Shown here: positions 47,286 to 58,797 of the stretch, in pieces
Numbering within the stretch: position 1 is the stretch's first letter
How the letters are laid out: each line of letters begins with the position of its first letter
Origin: Osedax fenrisi
Taxonomy: Eukaryota > Annelida > Polychaeta > Sabellida > Siboglinidae
NCBI GenBank assembly: GCA_964019155.1
Contig: OZ025241.1
Location: forward strand, 5,210,293 to 5,274,292
Direction of reading: 5' to 3'
Length of the DNA: 64,000 nucleotides
Made by a program: the position numbers and the translations under genes
Notes under the pieces: model-generated
What the model saw: only the letters and a program-made list of their open reading frames with translations
What the model was told of the DNA's origin: nothing
Database searches by the model: none

Positions 47286-47654
47286 GTTCATAACCGGCGC
47301 CAAAAATCTATGATTAATCCTACTTTATTCAATATCGGAGCGCGCGCTTTCGCAATTGAGACTCCCACCTCTAGATATAGACGTGTCATAATATATAGAT
47401 AGTATTTGACCTAGATCGTTATTGCTATATCTAGCCTAAGGTAAACTATAAACCTATGATTCCATATATAACTATAGTCATAATTACTTTGTTAAAAAAC
47501 TCGTGAATAAATGTGTGTGTGTGTGTATGTGTGTGTGTGTGTGTGTGTATATAAAGTACGTATCTCTCTAATATATATACGTTTCAACTCCGAAAGCGTG
47601 AGCTGCGATATCGAATAAACTATTAGTCATATATTTTTGGCGCCGGTTATGAAC
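47286..47654. mobile_element. 369-bp MITE with ~70-bp terminal inverted repeats
   Basis: Left gttcataaccggcgccaaaa and right ttttggcgccggttatgaac are perfect inverted ends; complementarity continues through tatgattaat, ttattcaatatcg and the gcgcgcgctttcg/cgaaagcgtgagc block. The interior carries a (GT)n run (47511-47548). Flanks share tatgatata on both sides, a possible target duplication set back a few bases. No coding capacity. Confidence 0.85.
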
Positions 47655-47659
47655 CACAA

Positions 47660-49160
47660 CCATATATGATATAAGTTATTTTGTATAACTTTCAGGAATA
47701 AGACTTATAATAGCAGATATTAAAACATATAATCGTGTGAAAACTATAATAGTGATTGTGGCTGATATAAATATATTACAAAATTGTTTATAAATTGTAT
47801 ATGTTCATATTATCTATATTTTGATTGTAAACATATATATTAATAAATTTGCGACATAGTTCTCTGATAATTAAGTTATTCTGTTTGATAATTATATTAT
47901 TAAATATATATATATATTTATATAATATATATAATATATAATATATTATTGAATAAAGTATATTCAATATAATATTGTAAAAATATAAAACACAGAATTA
48001 TAGAATATATAATTATAAATATTATATTCGAATTTTTAATTAAATCGTATATTTAAATTCAAAATTGTATAGTAATTATTATCATTATTATAATTATAAT
48101 TATAATTATAATTATGTATGTATTAATAATAATTATGAATATATAAATGTATACGCAATTACGCAATATATTTTCAAAATTATTTTGAACTGAAATTGTA
48201 GTTATTTAGAGAGATCGCACGATTATGTTTTAAAATCTGGGGATATACATATGAAAGTTTTAAATTAAATATATATATTTTAAATTCAAAATTGTATACT
48301 TATTATAATAATAATTATATTAAATATAATATTTGTCAATATAATATTTAATAATTATTATTAAAATTCAATTTAAATTGTATTTTAAATTGACTTTTAA
48401 TCTAATAAACATGATACAGTAGTTATTTAATTATGTATATATATATATATTTATATAAATATACATGATATATATTATGTATACTAACATTATTCATAAT
48501 GTAAGTAATTATATCTTAATTTAATAATAACTAAAAAAAATTATTGAAATTTGTATTAAATATCCGTTAAATATAATTAGGTCAATGGGGTCAATAATTT
48601 ATTAATGTTAACAAAGATTGTTAGCAAAATGTTTATAATATATAATACCTTGGATAAGGATATAATATATAAATATATATATATATATTAATTAAAAATA
48701 TATATTTTAAAATATTAACTTTATGTTTATATTAAAATATACAAAATGTGCAGATTTATAAATAAAAATTTCTGTAATTTTCATAAATATAATATATATC
48801 CATATATTTGACTAAAAAGTGACTTTTATACGTGGGCATTGAAAGTGGCGAAATTCCAAAAACGTATATAACGAAAATATATACGCCATATTTTAAAGTG
48901 TAATTTTAGTGACTATTTTATATAAAATAAAATGTATGTAATATATATATTGTTAAGTATGTCAATATTTATAAGATTGTGAAATTTCATAAAATGAAAT
49001 CATATATTTAATGGTGTAATTATGCCGTGAAATAGAGATGCCCACGAATATGACCATCTCTATTCGGTGGGCTCGAATAGTGTTTCTTAATGTACACGTG
49101 GCCATTGAAAGTGGTAGTCCTATATCTATACTAATGTTTTTAAGTATAACTATGATTTTA
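47660..49160. other. AT-rich region with repeat remnants
   Basis: Includes the 48185-48250 copy of the 47090 repeat, near-identical words tacgtgggcattgaaagtgg (48830) and acgtggccattgaaagtggt (49096), and a hairpin gcccacgaata/tattcggtgggc (about 49040-49072). No gene recognised. Confidence 0.5.
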
Positions 49161-49236
49161 ATTCAAATTTACAAGTAATCTAAATAATAAACATGCAATT
49201 ATTGTTTGTATTCATATAATATTTGTCAAATACGTA

Positions 49237-49238
<2 letters not shown>

Positions 49239-49275
<37 letters not shown>
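49239..49275. repeat. (TA)n microsatellite
   Basis: About 18 TA units following a block shared with 33220-33290. Confidence 0.95.
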
Positions 49276-49277
<2 letters not shown>

Positions 49278-49364
49278 TAATGCTTTTAAGTATAACTATG
49301 ATTTTAATTCAAATTAACATCAATATTTATCATCTCCTAACACAAATAATTGTAATCTTACACA

Positions 49365-49654
49365 ATTTATTATTATTGTTATTGTTATTTTTATTTTGTG
49401 GAGTCCTTTCATCCCATCCAGGAACTTAGATGAAGATTTAACTTATAACCATATATGGTTCTAATTTCAATTCGAAGCCGCTCTCATGTTAAGGCATCAA
49501 TGGTTTTAACGAGAGCCGATCATTTATTTATACACAATTATATAAGATCACTTCTAAAAAATATGTCAAGACCCATTTTATAAAATTAATTAATGGTCCG
49601 GACGAGGATGGAACCCATGTCCTACTGGTTGTATGTCTGGCGCATTAGCCACTG

Positions 49655-49660
<6 letters not shown>
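49365..49660 (-). mobile_element. tRNA-derived SINE
   Basis: Minus strand from 49660: AGTGGCTAATGCGCC (A-box-like D arm), then CATGGGTTCCATCC (B box, GGTTCNANNCC type) and CGTCCGGACC, about 60 bp of tRNA-like head; a ~190-bp body with two inverted words (ggctctcgtt ... catgagagcggc); a GC-richer end ctggatgggatgaaaggac; and an A-rich tail with (AACAAT)n at about 49365-49397. Head, body and A-rich tail in this order define a SINE. A (TA)n tract follows the head at 49657-49692. Confidence 0.75.
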
Positions 49661-49699
<39 letters not shown>

Positions 49700-49702
<3 letters not shown>

Positions 49703-52280
49703 TATATATACAAGAGTATGTATTCATTACTATATATATTATATAACATAGTATTTAAAAATATGTATAACTTGAAATAAGTTTCAAATAATATCCAAGT
49801 AATACTCTTTTACTGGTGCTAATCATTACCCTTTCCTCAGAAACACATCTTTTTACGATTTTAATCTATAATAATAGTAATCTGATAAAGCTATAATACA
49901 TTTAATAGTAATATTTACACAATAAATATAAAGTGTAATATAATACATATATATATATAGCATTCGTATTTAGGCATGCATAGTGAACGGACGTGTTTTT
50001 ACGTGTATTCAACCAAATCAACATTCAGAAAAGTTATTTAATTTAAAATTCGTTATAAAATCGTATGTGATACTATTTTTATTTCTCTATAAATTATTTA
50101 TATTTTATAAATCATTTATAAATATAGGTATATATATATAGATATATAAATATATTTATTTATATATTCATTAAATTTACATAATAATTATGGATAATGG
50201 TAGAATGTCAAATTCTGAATCATCTGACTCTATTACACTTATATTAAAGATATGTTTGATAATAATATTAAATATGTTATTGAACAACATAATAAAAGTA
50301 TTATATATCTAAAAGATACTGTATTAGATTTAAAAACACAAAATAAAAATAATAATAACTTAATGATAGCAATACAATATTATATTCTAGTATGATAACT
50401 ACAAATCTTGATGAAATGTCACCAAAAATATTGAAAATATATATAAAGATAATAATCGTAAACAACTCTAATAATATAATGTAAAAATAGATACATTTAA
50501 ATATGATAAAGGTTCAATTGATAGTATTATTAGTGGAATTAGAAAATATACCCATACAAAATATACATAGAATTGATAAAAGCTGAATATTATTTGTCTA
50601 TAACATCAATATCATATGATGAAATTAATCTAGAATATTTAATTATAAATACATTTTAAAAGATATATACATGTTTTAGTGTTTATATATAATCACATTT
50701 ATTTTATCTATTTATTAATAATTTTTATTTAAAAATAAATCTTTTTTTCTCGAGTCTACATATATTAATGTATATTATCATTTTATATTAAATATAAGTG
50801 TAATTGTATTTAAATACAAATACATAAATACACTCATTACACTATTACTATGCTCCCTATTGATATTCAGAGTCCCATTTCATATTTTTTTTGATACTAA
50901 ATTTATATATTATTATGTATTTATGCATATATATTATATCAATTATATTATATAAAATTTAATTATATATTAATATATGTGTAATGATATCATATATATA
51001 TATTGAATTAAGTATAATATCACTTTTCCTTTAGTAACTACTAGTATATACGATACATTATATGTTAATATTATTCGCTATATTTGTTAGTTTTATTTCT
51101 GTGTGTCACGTGATATCAACACGGAAATAAGATTTGAAAATTATAATTCGTATAAATATTACGACAGGAAATTCATTATTATAGTTATTAAGTAATAGTT
51201 ATTGAGTAATAATTGTTACTATTGTTAAGTACATTAAAGTTAAAAAAATATTATTATACTACATTAACATTATATGTCGTGAAGGGTGAGTTAATTTATT
51301 GTAAAAGATATAAATATACAGCCCTAATTTTATAATTATTATTTAATTTACATAGTAATAATTGGTAACATTTACTATGGATATTATAACTGTATTTAGT
51401 TTTGTTTAATGGTAATAATCATTATTAAATGTTAACCATGTATAGTTAACATCAAATTCCATAACGGCCCACTTACCGTGTATTATATTATTATACAGTC
51501 CTAAAGCTTCATTGAGCATAACCAATAAATACATACAATTCAAGATTATCTTTTTTGTTTTATTTCTGAAACAAAACGTCCCAACCTGGATAGATTGCTA
51601 CTCGGATAAACTGTCATACTGTAATCGTCGATGATCTAAGGTACCCACAACTCACATATTACATATGTATATCTAAATTATAATAATAGAGTAATAAATA
51701 GTATTAATATAATTTGGAAGATAAAATTGTATAAAATAATTTAAAAAATAATAATTATAATCATTAGTATTATGAATTATAATAGTATTATAAATAATAC
51801 TAATTCAAACAATATTTATATACATTTTGTATGTATAATGAATACTTCTTTCTTAAAGAAATTGATTTTTTAGATAGTTTTAGTATAATTAAAGATAATA
51901 TATTATTAGTTAAAATAAAATATATTGTAAATTACATATTGAGAATGAGTTATATAAATCATAATCAAGTAATATTTATTTATATAATAAGGTATCACCA
52001 TACATGAATTATCGAAGAGTATATTTTTTATTTTTTAATATGTTTTCAATTAGTCAATAATATAAAATATATCAAATTGTATTAGATATTTAAAATATGA
52101 AATATTTAGTAATTATTATTTTTGTAATAATAGTGATTTTTTTGCTACATTATGTGATTTTTTTAAACGCTTGAATTTTGTAATTGTTACATATGTTATC
52201 ATATACATATATTATTTAATACATCAATATTAGTTGGAAATATATCACTAATCAATAAGGTAAAATCAAAATATATTTTT
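49700..52280. other. AT-rich region; weak LINE ORF1-like remnant and an unassigned GC-richer patch
   Basis: At about 50245-50600 the plus strand reads NNIKYVIEQHNKSIIYLKD and later LENIPIQNIHRID, which could be a decayed coiled-coil ORF1 of a LINE, but evidence is slight. At 51430-51660 a GC-richer block with aataaatacata and aacgtcccaacctggatag may be the end of an LTR. Neither is secure. Confidence 0.35.
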
Positions 52281-52284
52281 ATGA

Positions 52285-53532
52285 TATAAATTATATAGAA
52301 TTTACACATATGTTCAACCAATTATCACTACAAATACAATTATACTAGGTGATTTAAATATAAACGTCAACAATACACCACTGAAATCATCTATTCTGTT
52401 CAATTCAACATTGATTACAAATTCATTAGAGCAACACATCAAATTCCCAACTCACGTTCATGGAAATACATTAGATTTGATAATAACCAGAAATAATTCT
52501 CATATTACATCTAACTATTCTTGTTCAAAACTAATTTCAGACCATTACGCTATTAAATTCTTGATCAACTCTGTAACACCCAAACGACCAAGAAAAACAA
52601 TAACATATAGAAAGTTATCACTAATAAATGATGTTGATTTCTCCTATGATTTACATATAAAATTATCCGAACATTCCACTTTACAACCACTCGAAAACCT
52701 GAATACATCTTTAATTTCAACACTAAATGCGCATGCACCAACAAAAACTACTACCATAACAGAACGCTCTAACAACGAATGGTACACAAATGAATGTGCA
52801 GAACATAAAAGATTATTACGTAAACATGAAAAATTGTATAGAAAGTCACTGTCATCAAATGATCTTAAAAATTACAGAAACCTACAACATGAACATAATC
52901 AGATGTTATTCCTGGCAAAATCAGAATATAATGCTAACAAAATAATAAATGCTGAACATAATCTGAAAATACTATTTGAAATTTCAAACGATCTTCTAGG
53001 AAGAAGAACTAAACGGATACTTCCTGAATTAAACGATGACGTATGCGCAAACTCTTTTCATAATTTCTTCCGATTAAAGTTACAGACAATCATAGATTCC
53101 TTCCCTATATGCACTTATTCCTATCAACCTCTGAATAGTGACATCCAAATTATTGACAGTTTTTCTCCCCCATCTATTGAAAAAATTGAAATTTTAATAC
53201 GAACTATTAAATCAACATCAAAAGAAGATCCTCTACCATTGAAATTACTGCAGTCTCAAGAATCTACACTAGCTCCGTATCACCTTCAGATAATCAAGTA
53301 TTCATTCGAATCAGGTACTTTTCCTGCTTCTATTAAATGTTCATCAATAATACCATTGATCAAGAAACCTGGAAGAGATAAGAATATCCTGAAAAATTAT
53401 CGACCTATATCTCAACTTACTGCTTTCTCCAAACTCCTCGAACGAATTGTTTCTACACAAATAATCAGTCATCTATTAGCTGCAAAAGTATTCATCCTCA
53501 TCAAAGTGCTTATATGCCCGGAGCATAGATGA
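52285..53532 (+). CDS. LINE ORF2 part 1: endonuclease C-terminus and RT start
   Basis: Frame open from 52285 with no Met near the start, because the element is 5'-truncated. Endonuclease blocks: IILGDLNINV (GDxN), HGNTLDLIITR and KLISDHYAIKF, the SDH being the catalytic His-containing motif of APE-type nucleases. A linker with NEWYTNECAEHKRLLRK (the xWxxxEC...R..R block) follows, then FNxFF-like HNFFRLKL, SFESGTFPASIKCSSIIPLI and KNYRPISQLTAFSKLLERIV, the first RT block. The frame runs out near 53488, where HPHQSAYMPG continues in the next frame. About 415 codons. Confidence 0.88.
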   Translation, partial: YKLYRIYTYVQPIITTNTIILGDLNINVNNTPLKSSILFNSTLITNSLEQHIKFPTHVHGNTLDLIITRNNSHITSNYSCSKLISDHYAIKFLINSVTPKRPRKTITYRKLSLINDVDFSYDLHIKLSEHSTLQPLENLNTSLISTLNAHAPTKTTTITERSNNEWYTNECAEHKRLLRKHEKLYRKSLSSNDLKNYRNLQHEHNQMLFLAKSEYNANKIINAEHNLKILFEISNDLLGRRTKRILPELNDDVCANSFHNFFRLKLQTIIDSFPICTYSYQPLNSDIQIIDSFSPPSIEKIEILIRTIKSTSKEDPLPLKLLQSQESTLAPYHLQIIKYSFESGTFPASIKCSSIIPLIKKPGRDKNILKNYRPISQLTAFSKLLERIVSTQIISHLLAAKVFILIKVLICPEHR

Positions 53533-54698
53533 GCACAGAGACAGCCCTATGCCGTATAAATGATGATGTTCTCAACAATAAAACCGGCTCACTCATGTTA
53601 TTTTTAGATTTATCTGCTGCCTTCGATACGCTCAACCACAAGATTCTTATACAAAGGCTAATCGAGAGTGGATTTTCTGGAAAAGCTTTAGATTGGTTAA
53701 AATCGTACATTTCTGATAGAATGAGTAGAGTCAGTATTGGCGATTATTCTTCCGAATATCAAAATATGACTCACGGAGTACCACAAGGATCAGTACTAGG
53801 ACCACTACTTTTTTCGATATACTTATCACCTGTTTTCAAAATCTTCGCCAACCATCCATTGATTAAATGTCATTCATACGCCGATGACATCCACATTTTT
53901 ACTGATGCTGATAATGAAAATGACTCATCTGCCCACATCCGTTTGCAGAACTGTCTATGTGAACTATCTATCTGGTTTCACGAAAACTCATTACAACTGA
54001 ACCCTTTAAAAACTGAAGTAATGTACGTCAATCACACTTCTAAACACTTTTCAACATCGTTCACTTTTTCATTTGACAAGTATTTATTATCATCATCACA
54101 AACGATAAAGAATTTGGGTGTAATTTTGAATTCTAACCACGACATGAAATCTTTTATATCAGAAAAAATTCGTTCAGTAAACTTTCAATTGTACAGAATT
54201 AAAAAAATCAGAAAATCTTTAAATTTCTTTACTTGCAAAGTGACTAGTTTAGTATTAGGAGTTTTCGATTATTGTAATGTGCTGCTTATAGTTCTGCCAG
54301 CTATCACATTGGCTGAACTTACCTCCCTTCAATGATATGCTGTACGTATAATTCACAAGCTACCTCATCGAGAAGAAAATAACCATATCAGCATCACACA
54401 ATTAATGAAGGAATTACACTGGCTACCCATAAAAGAAAGAATCATCTATAAAATATCTCTTATGACTCATAATGCACTCCACTTTGAAACGCCGTCATAT
54501 TTATATGAATTGATAGAGAGAATCGACCAGACAAGAAGTCTCAGGCCGTGTCATGTTAATCGTATACGACCTAGATCGACAATACATTTACTGCTGCCCG
54601 TTCACGCGCCTTCTCGTAACAAGCACCGATATCCTGGAACTCACTACCTACAACACTCCGTGCTGAAAGAAACTCAGAAAAGTTCAAAAAGAATTTAA
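53490..54698 (+). CDS. LINE ORF2 part 2: RT palm, thumb and C-terminus
   Basis: Same frame throughout, with stops at 53526 (TAG) and 54333 (TGA). Blocks: HPHQSAYMPG, TETALCRINDD, LFLDLSAAFDTLNHKIL (motif A), THGVPQGSVLGPLLFSIYLS (motif B), CHSYADDIHIFTD (motif C, intact), LNPLKTEVMYVN, TIKNLGVILNS, LGVFDYCNVLL, MKELHWLPIKERIIYK and a final SRNKHRYPGTH-like degraded LWNSLP region. The longest uninterrupted piece is 53529-54335 (268 residues). Family by wording is L2/CR1. The minus-strand frame at 53510-53710 is a shadow. Confidence 0.9.
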
Positions 54699-54799
54699 AA
54701 ACATATTTATTTACACTATAACTTTCTTATTATTTCATTATACATTATTGTTAACTTAATTGTTTAAACGATGTCTAAATAAAATGTCTTCTTCTTCTA

Positions 54800-55370
54800 T
54801 ATGTTCTCAATATTGCAAATTAAATTACTTGCGTAATTATACGTAATACTTACATTACAATATTTAAAATTATATTCTGAAAATGTTAGTTTTAAGTGAT
54901 TTGTTTAATATTATAAAGAAATAATTTAATTTATTATGTGAATATATCTTCTAATGATATTAATATAATTATATTATCAATATAAACTTGTATAAAACAT
55001 TACTAAAATAAAATATATGTTAATTCATTCCATTTCAAGAAACGGCAATGAGTATACAATTACAAATTGTATATATATATAATATATTAATACATAAGAT
55101 AATTATCTTATTTTATTATAAAGAATAATATAAGAACTATTTAAAATTAGTAATATATAATTATTAATAGTTATATATGTGATATTATATTTACATAGTA
55201 TATATAATAATAACAATCCATGTACCTTATCTAGTATATTTAGGATAAATGATTATATTTCAGAATTAAATGCATACATATTATGAAAATATAACCGAAA
55301 TATTGTATTAACATATTTAATTTTAAATAATATATATAATTATATAATTTATAAATTTATAATATTTTTG

Positions 55371-55417
<47 letters not shown>

Positions 55418-55430
55418 TTAAAATAGTATA
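54800..55430. other. AT-rich intron sequence
   Basis: No gene or element recognised; (TA)n at 55376-55414 next to the Ly6-like exon. Confidence 0.5.
55376..55414. repeat. (TA)n microsatellite near Ly6-like exon donor
   Basis: About 19 TA units ending 17 bp before the donor hexamer at 55431-55436 (minus strand). Confidence 0.95.
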
Positions 55431-55436
55431 TAATAC

Positions 55437-55513
55437 CTTTGATTTTAACGTATCATTATATGTTACAATAATAGCACAGTATCCGTCACATTCTTTATAA
55501 TTGTTATCTTGAT
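55437..55513 (-). CDS. Ly6-like exon with fourth and fifth cysteines
   Basis: A 77-bp minus-strand exon: two bases completing a tyrosine codon from the previous exon, then 25 codons. It encodes QDNNYKECDGYC followed by a beta-strand-like AIIVTYNDTLKSK. KEC-x3-C fits cysteines 4 and 5 of an LU domain, and the hydrophobic strand after them matches the third-finger strand that leads into the RGC of the following exon. The acceptor reads attattag and the donor AAG|GTATTA. It ends in phase 0. (TA)n tracts lie on both sides: 55382-55414, about 17 bp past the donor, and 55529-55559, about 15 bp before the acceptor. Both neighbours are thus microsatellites and the exon is an island of normal codon content. 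Confidence 0.7.
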
Positions 55514-55526
55514 CTAATAATGTATG

Positions 55527-55528
<2 letters not shown>

Positions 55529-55559
<31 letters not shown>
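55529..55559. repeat. (TA)n microsatellite near Ly6-like exon acceptor
   Basis: About 15 TA units beginning 14 bp upstream of the AG at 55514-55515 on the minus strand, where a pyrimidine tract would be expected. Confidence 0.95.
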
Positions 55560-55563
<4 letters not shown>

Positions 55564-56880
55564 TATAGGATTTATAAATAAATAATATTATAATGATTTA
55601 GTATTGTTAATTAATTAATTATATAATATTTAAATTTAATATTATAAATAAGTTTATAATAAATTATTCAAACAAATGTTGTTATCTCACTATTTTATTT
55701 GTATATCTAGTTTTGTTTATAATTAATTAAAATCTATTTAATATATACATTTAAATAGTATACTATTTATCAGTCTTGTAATACTATTCCTTAACTAAGA
55801 AATTTATTTAATTCATATGTATATTTTCTAATTATTAAACATTATATAATAATAATAATAATATAATTTATTGAATATAGAAAATAGATATTCAATATGA
55901 CATAAAACAGGAGATAAAAATAATAGTACGAAATAAAATAAAAGTATTAACATTATTGATTATATATGCCATTTCTTAGCTCGTATATGCTAAGCTATGC
56001 CAACAAGGCCGCGACAGATCTCAGCTTTTAGGAAAGGGTGAATCATTTCCTATGCCGTGGGGAGGAACATTTGACCAGTAGATTCCACGCTAGCATCCTT
56101 ACTCCCCGACACCCGTCACAACCCCACTGACCTAACATTACACACGAGGACATGTAAGCAAAGTTGTAATAAAACAATTATAGTTGTGATGTCATAATGT
56201 AATATAGTATAATCATAGACATCTAAGGGCTTCACCTCTTAGCTCACCAACACACGTGATATTGCAGTAGTTATTTTGAGATGTGACGTGCATATTTTGT
56301 AAATATAAATGTGGTTTTGTACAATGTTATATTATGAAAATAATAAATAAATATTGTATATAGTAAATAAATATAATAGGTTATGAGAAATAAATGGATA
56401 GTTGATGTGCAATAGAGCACTGGCAGCCATCATTGTATAAAGGAGTAATGAGATTTTTTATTTATGTAGTTTGTTGTAACAACCTGCAGAGTAGACAATG
56501 TAAGATGATGCAATATATTCTGGGATATAGTAGTGATGATATAATTAAATAAAGTACCTACTGATCGGGTATTATTTCCTTATAGAATATACAGTCCCAT
56601 ATATTATAGGTAGGTACTGTAATTCTTGATATCACGGACTTATTTTATATTATATAACTTGCATAAATAGAAGTATACGGTCTTCAGTATTCTTACCTTT
56701 TCGCATGGAATTATTTGATTACACTTGAATTTCCGAAAAAGTATATGGCATAAAATAGTTTTTTTTATTATATATCATTATATTATCTGCCATATCTTAA
56801 GATTGTGATCCACAATAGTGTCATTTTAAAAAACAGCAGCTCAATTAAATAACTCTTGCCCAACTATAGAAAATATTAAT
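55560..56880. other. Intron sequence with one GC-richer repeat-like block
   Basis: A block at about 55978-56150 (tatgccgtggggaggaacat ... ttactccccgacacccgtca) shares wording with 18030-18100 and looks like a dispersed repeat. A weak minus-strand exon-like frame ending AAG|GTAAGA lies at about 56698-56757 but its phase does not fit the Ly6-like exons. Nothing else. Confidence 0.4.
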
Positions 56881-58695
56881 TCTCATTATCTATCACAAAA
56901 AAACACTATATGATATATACGATACTCAGCAAGAAATCTACCTTCAGTCGAAAATAGATGACATTAAAGCTGCAGTATCAAACCAAAAATCAGCATGTGC
57001 ATGGAAAGTAGTAAATGATAAAACTAGCAGGAAAAATAACAATAAAGATAAGATAAAAGCAACAATTGGTGAAGAAAGAATAAAGTTATGGAACAATCAT
57101 TTCAAAAATCTTTTAGGAAAACCACCTGAATCAAAAACATCAACTATAACAAATATTTCAAATTTTTTGAATATAGAAAATGGAATATTTACGAAATATG
57201 AACTATAAAGTATAAAAACTGGAAAAGCATGCGGGTTAGATGAAATTCCTGTGAAAATCTGAAAAATATAAAAATTTTAAGAAATCTTACTATTTTCCTG
57301 CAATGAAGTATACAAGCAAAAGACTATAAGTATATGTAATAAAGGCTGTATAATACCGCTACCAAAGAAAGGCGATTTAAATAAAAACTATCGTGGTATC
57401 ACTCTAACATGTATAGCTGCAAAGATATATAATCTAATGCTTTTAAATAGAATAAGACCTGAAGTAGATAATATATTAAGAACAAACCAAAATGGTTTTA
57501 GAACTAATAGATCTACTATTGGCCAAATACTCACGGTTAGAAGGAACATTGAAGGCGCAAACGAAAAGAATCTAACAGATATACTCCTTTTTATTGATTT
57601 ATCCAAATATTTCGATTCCATACATCGAGAAAAGATGGCAGAGATTCTTAAAGCATGTGGAATACCTGAAAAGAGCATACATGCAATTATGATAGCTTAT
57701 GAAGATACTAAATTATTGTGAGATCAGATGATGACAATATGGAATGTATAACTATAACAGGAGGTGTGTTAAAAGGTGATTAACTAGCACCATTTCTTTT
57801 TATATATATCTTGATTATGTCTTGAAAATGTCACTTGATCAATATAATGTTCCTGGGTTTACCCTCTCTGAGAGAAAGAGCAGAAGACATCCAGTAATAA
57901 AAATGACATATGTCGATTATGCAGATGATCTAGCTATAGTAACTGATAAACGAGCGAAGCTACAATTCTTCTACATAAAATATGGCAAAAGAGATTGGTT
58001 TGAATATAAATTCAGGTAAGACCGAATTCATAATCATAAAACAAGGAGAAAATGAAAAAATGAAAAGCCTATATGACAAGGACATTAAAAAAGTATCCGA
58101 TGTTAAGTATCCTGGAAGCTATATTCAATCAACAGAAAATGATATTAATATAAGACTGGCTAAAAGCTGGGCAGCTTTAAATAAGATGAACGTTATTTTG
58201 AAATCTAGGTTACCGGATAGAATTAAAAGAAATTTCTTCAGAGTAACTATTGAGTCGGTATTGGTATACGGATCTATAAGTTGGACACTCGCAAAAGCTC
58301 TGGAAAAAAACTAAGTGGAAACTATACTCGCATGTTACGGGCAATACTAAACAGGTCTTGGAATGACCATCCTACCAATAAATAAATATATGCTGGATAT
58401 ATAACTGGATATATAACTGGATATATGCACGTCGATACGACAGCAAAGACTTCGGTTTTGTGGACACTGTTGGAAAAATAGGTGCGAAATTGCATCAGAT
58501 ACTATTATATGGCAACCTACCCATGGTTAGAGAAAAAGAGGACGGCCGCGAATATCATACATTGATAAACTCATGGATGATACACTGCGTAATATAAATA
58601 AACTGAAAACTGCGATGGACGATAAAGATGAATGGAAATAGAGAGTCAAAAACTGCCGAGCAAGCTCGACCTGGTAGGGTAAGGTAAGGTAATAT
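56880..58695 (+). pseudogene. RTE-like LINE, family A copy 3
   Basis: Plus strand: ACAWKVVNDKTSRKNN, IKLWNNHFKNLLGKPPE, KACGLDEIPVKI, then IPLPKKGDLNKNYRGITLT (about 57355-57410), an open frame 57437-57721 with TNQNGFRTNRSTIGQIL and FIDLSKYFDSIH (motif A), motif B damaged (GGVLKGD), DYADDLAIVTD (motif C, intact), GLNINSGKTEF, a degraded KYPGSYI, VTIESVLVYGSISWTL, LRFCGHCWKN, KRGRPRISYIDKLMDDTLRN, DDKDEWK and CRASST near the end. The tail is (GGTAA)n at 58675-58692. Stops and shifts at about 57207, 57263, 57719, 57780, 58017 and 58312. It shares its wording with the copies at 24300 and 26330. Confidence 0.87.
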
Positions 58696-58797
58696 ATCAT
58701 ATATTTACAATATATAGAGCATTAATTTATTATTTAAACTCACTTATTTTCTAGATTAAATATTATTAATAAATAATATATAAATATAGTTTATATA

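Larger units (their letters stand above)
52285..54800 (+). mobile_element. L2/CR1-like LINE, best preserved copy in the window
   Basis: The element holds the C-terminal half of the endonuclease, a nearly complete RT and a 3' UTR to about 54800. It is broken by one frameshift near 53488 and in-frame stops at 53526 and 54333; the endonuclease N-terminus is missing. Coding sequence has visibly higher G+C than its flanks. Despite the damage the RT catalytic aspartates are intact. It sits inside the 38-kb intron of the Ly6-like gene, on the opposite strand to it. Confidence 0.9.

Noticed and set aside
56698..56757. Extra Ly6-like exon with two cysteines before AAG|GTAAGA
   Set aside because: It ends in phase 0, incompatible with the following exon's phase 1, and no acceptor is evident.
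57388..57678. 96-residue minus-strand ORF
   Set aside because: Antisense shadow of RT motif 1-A of the family A LINE.
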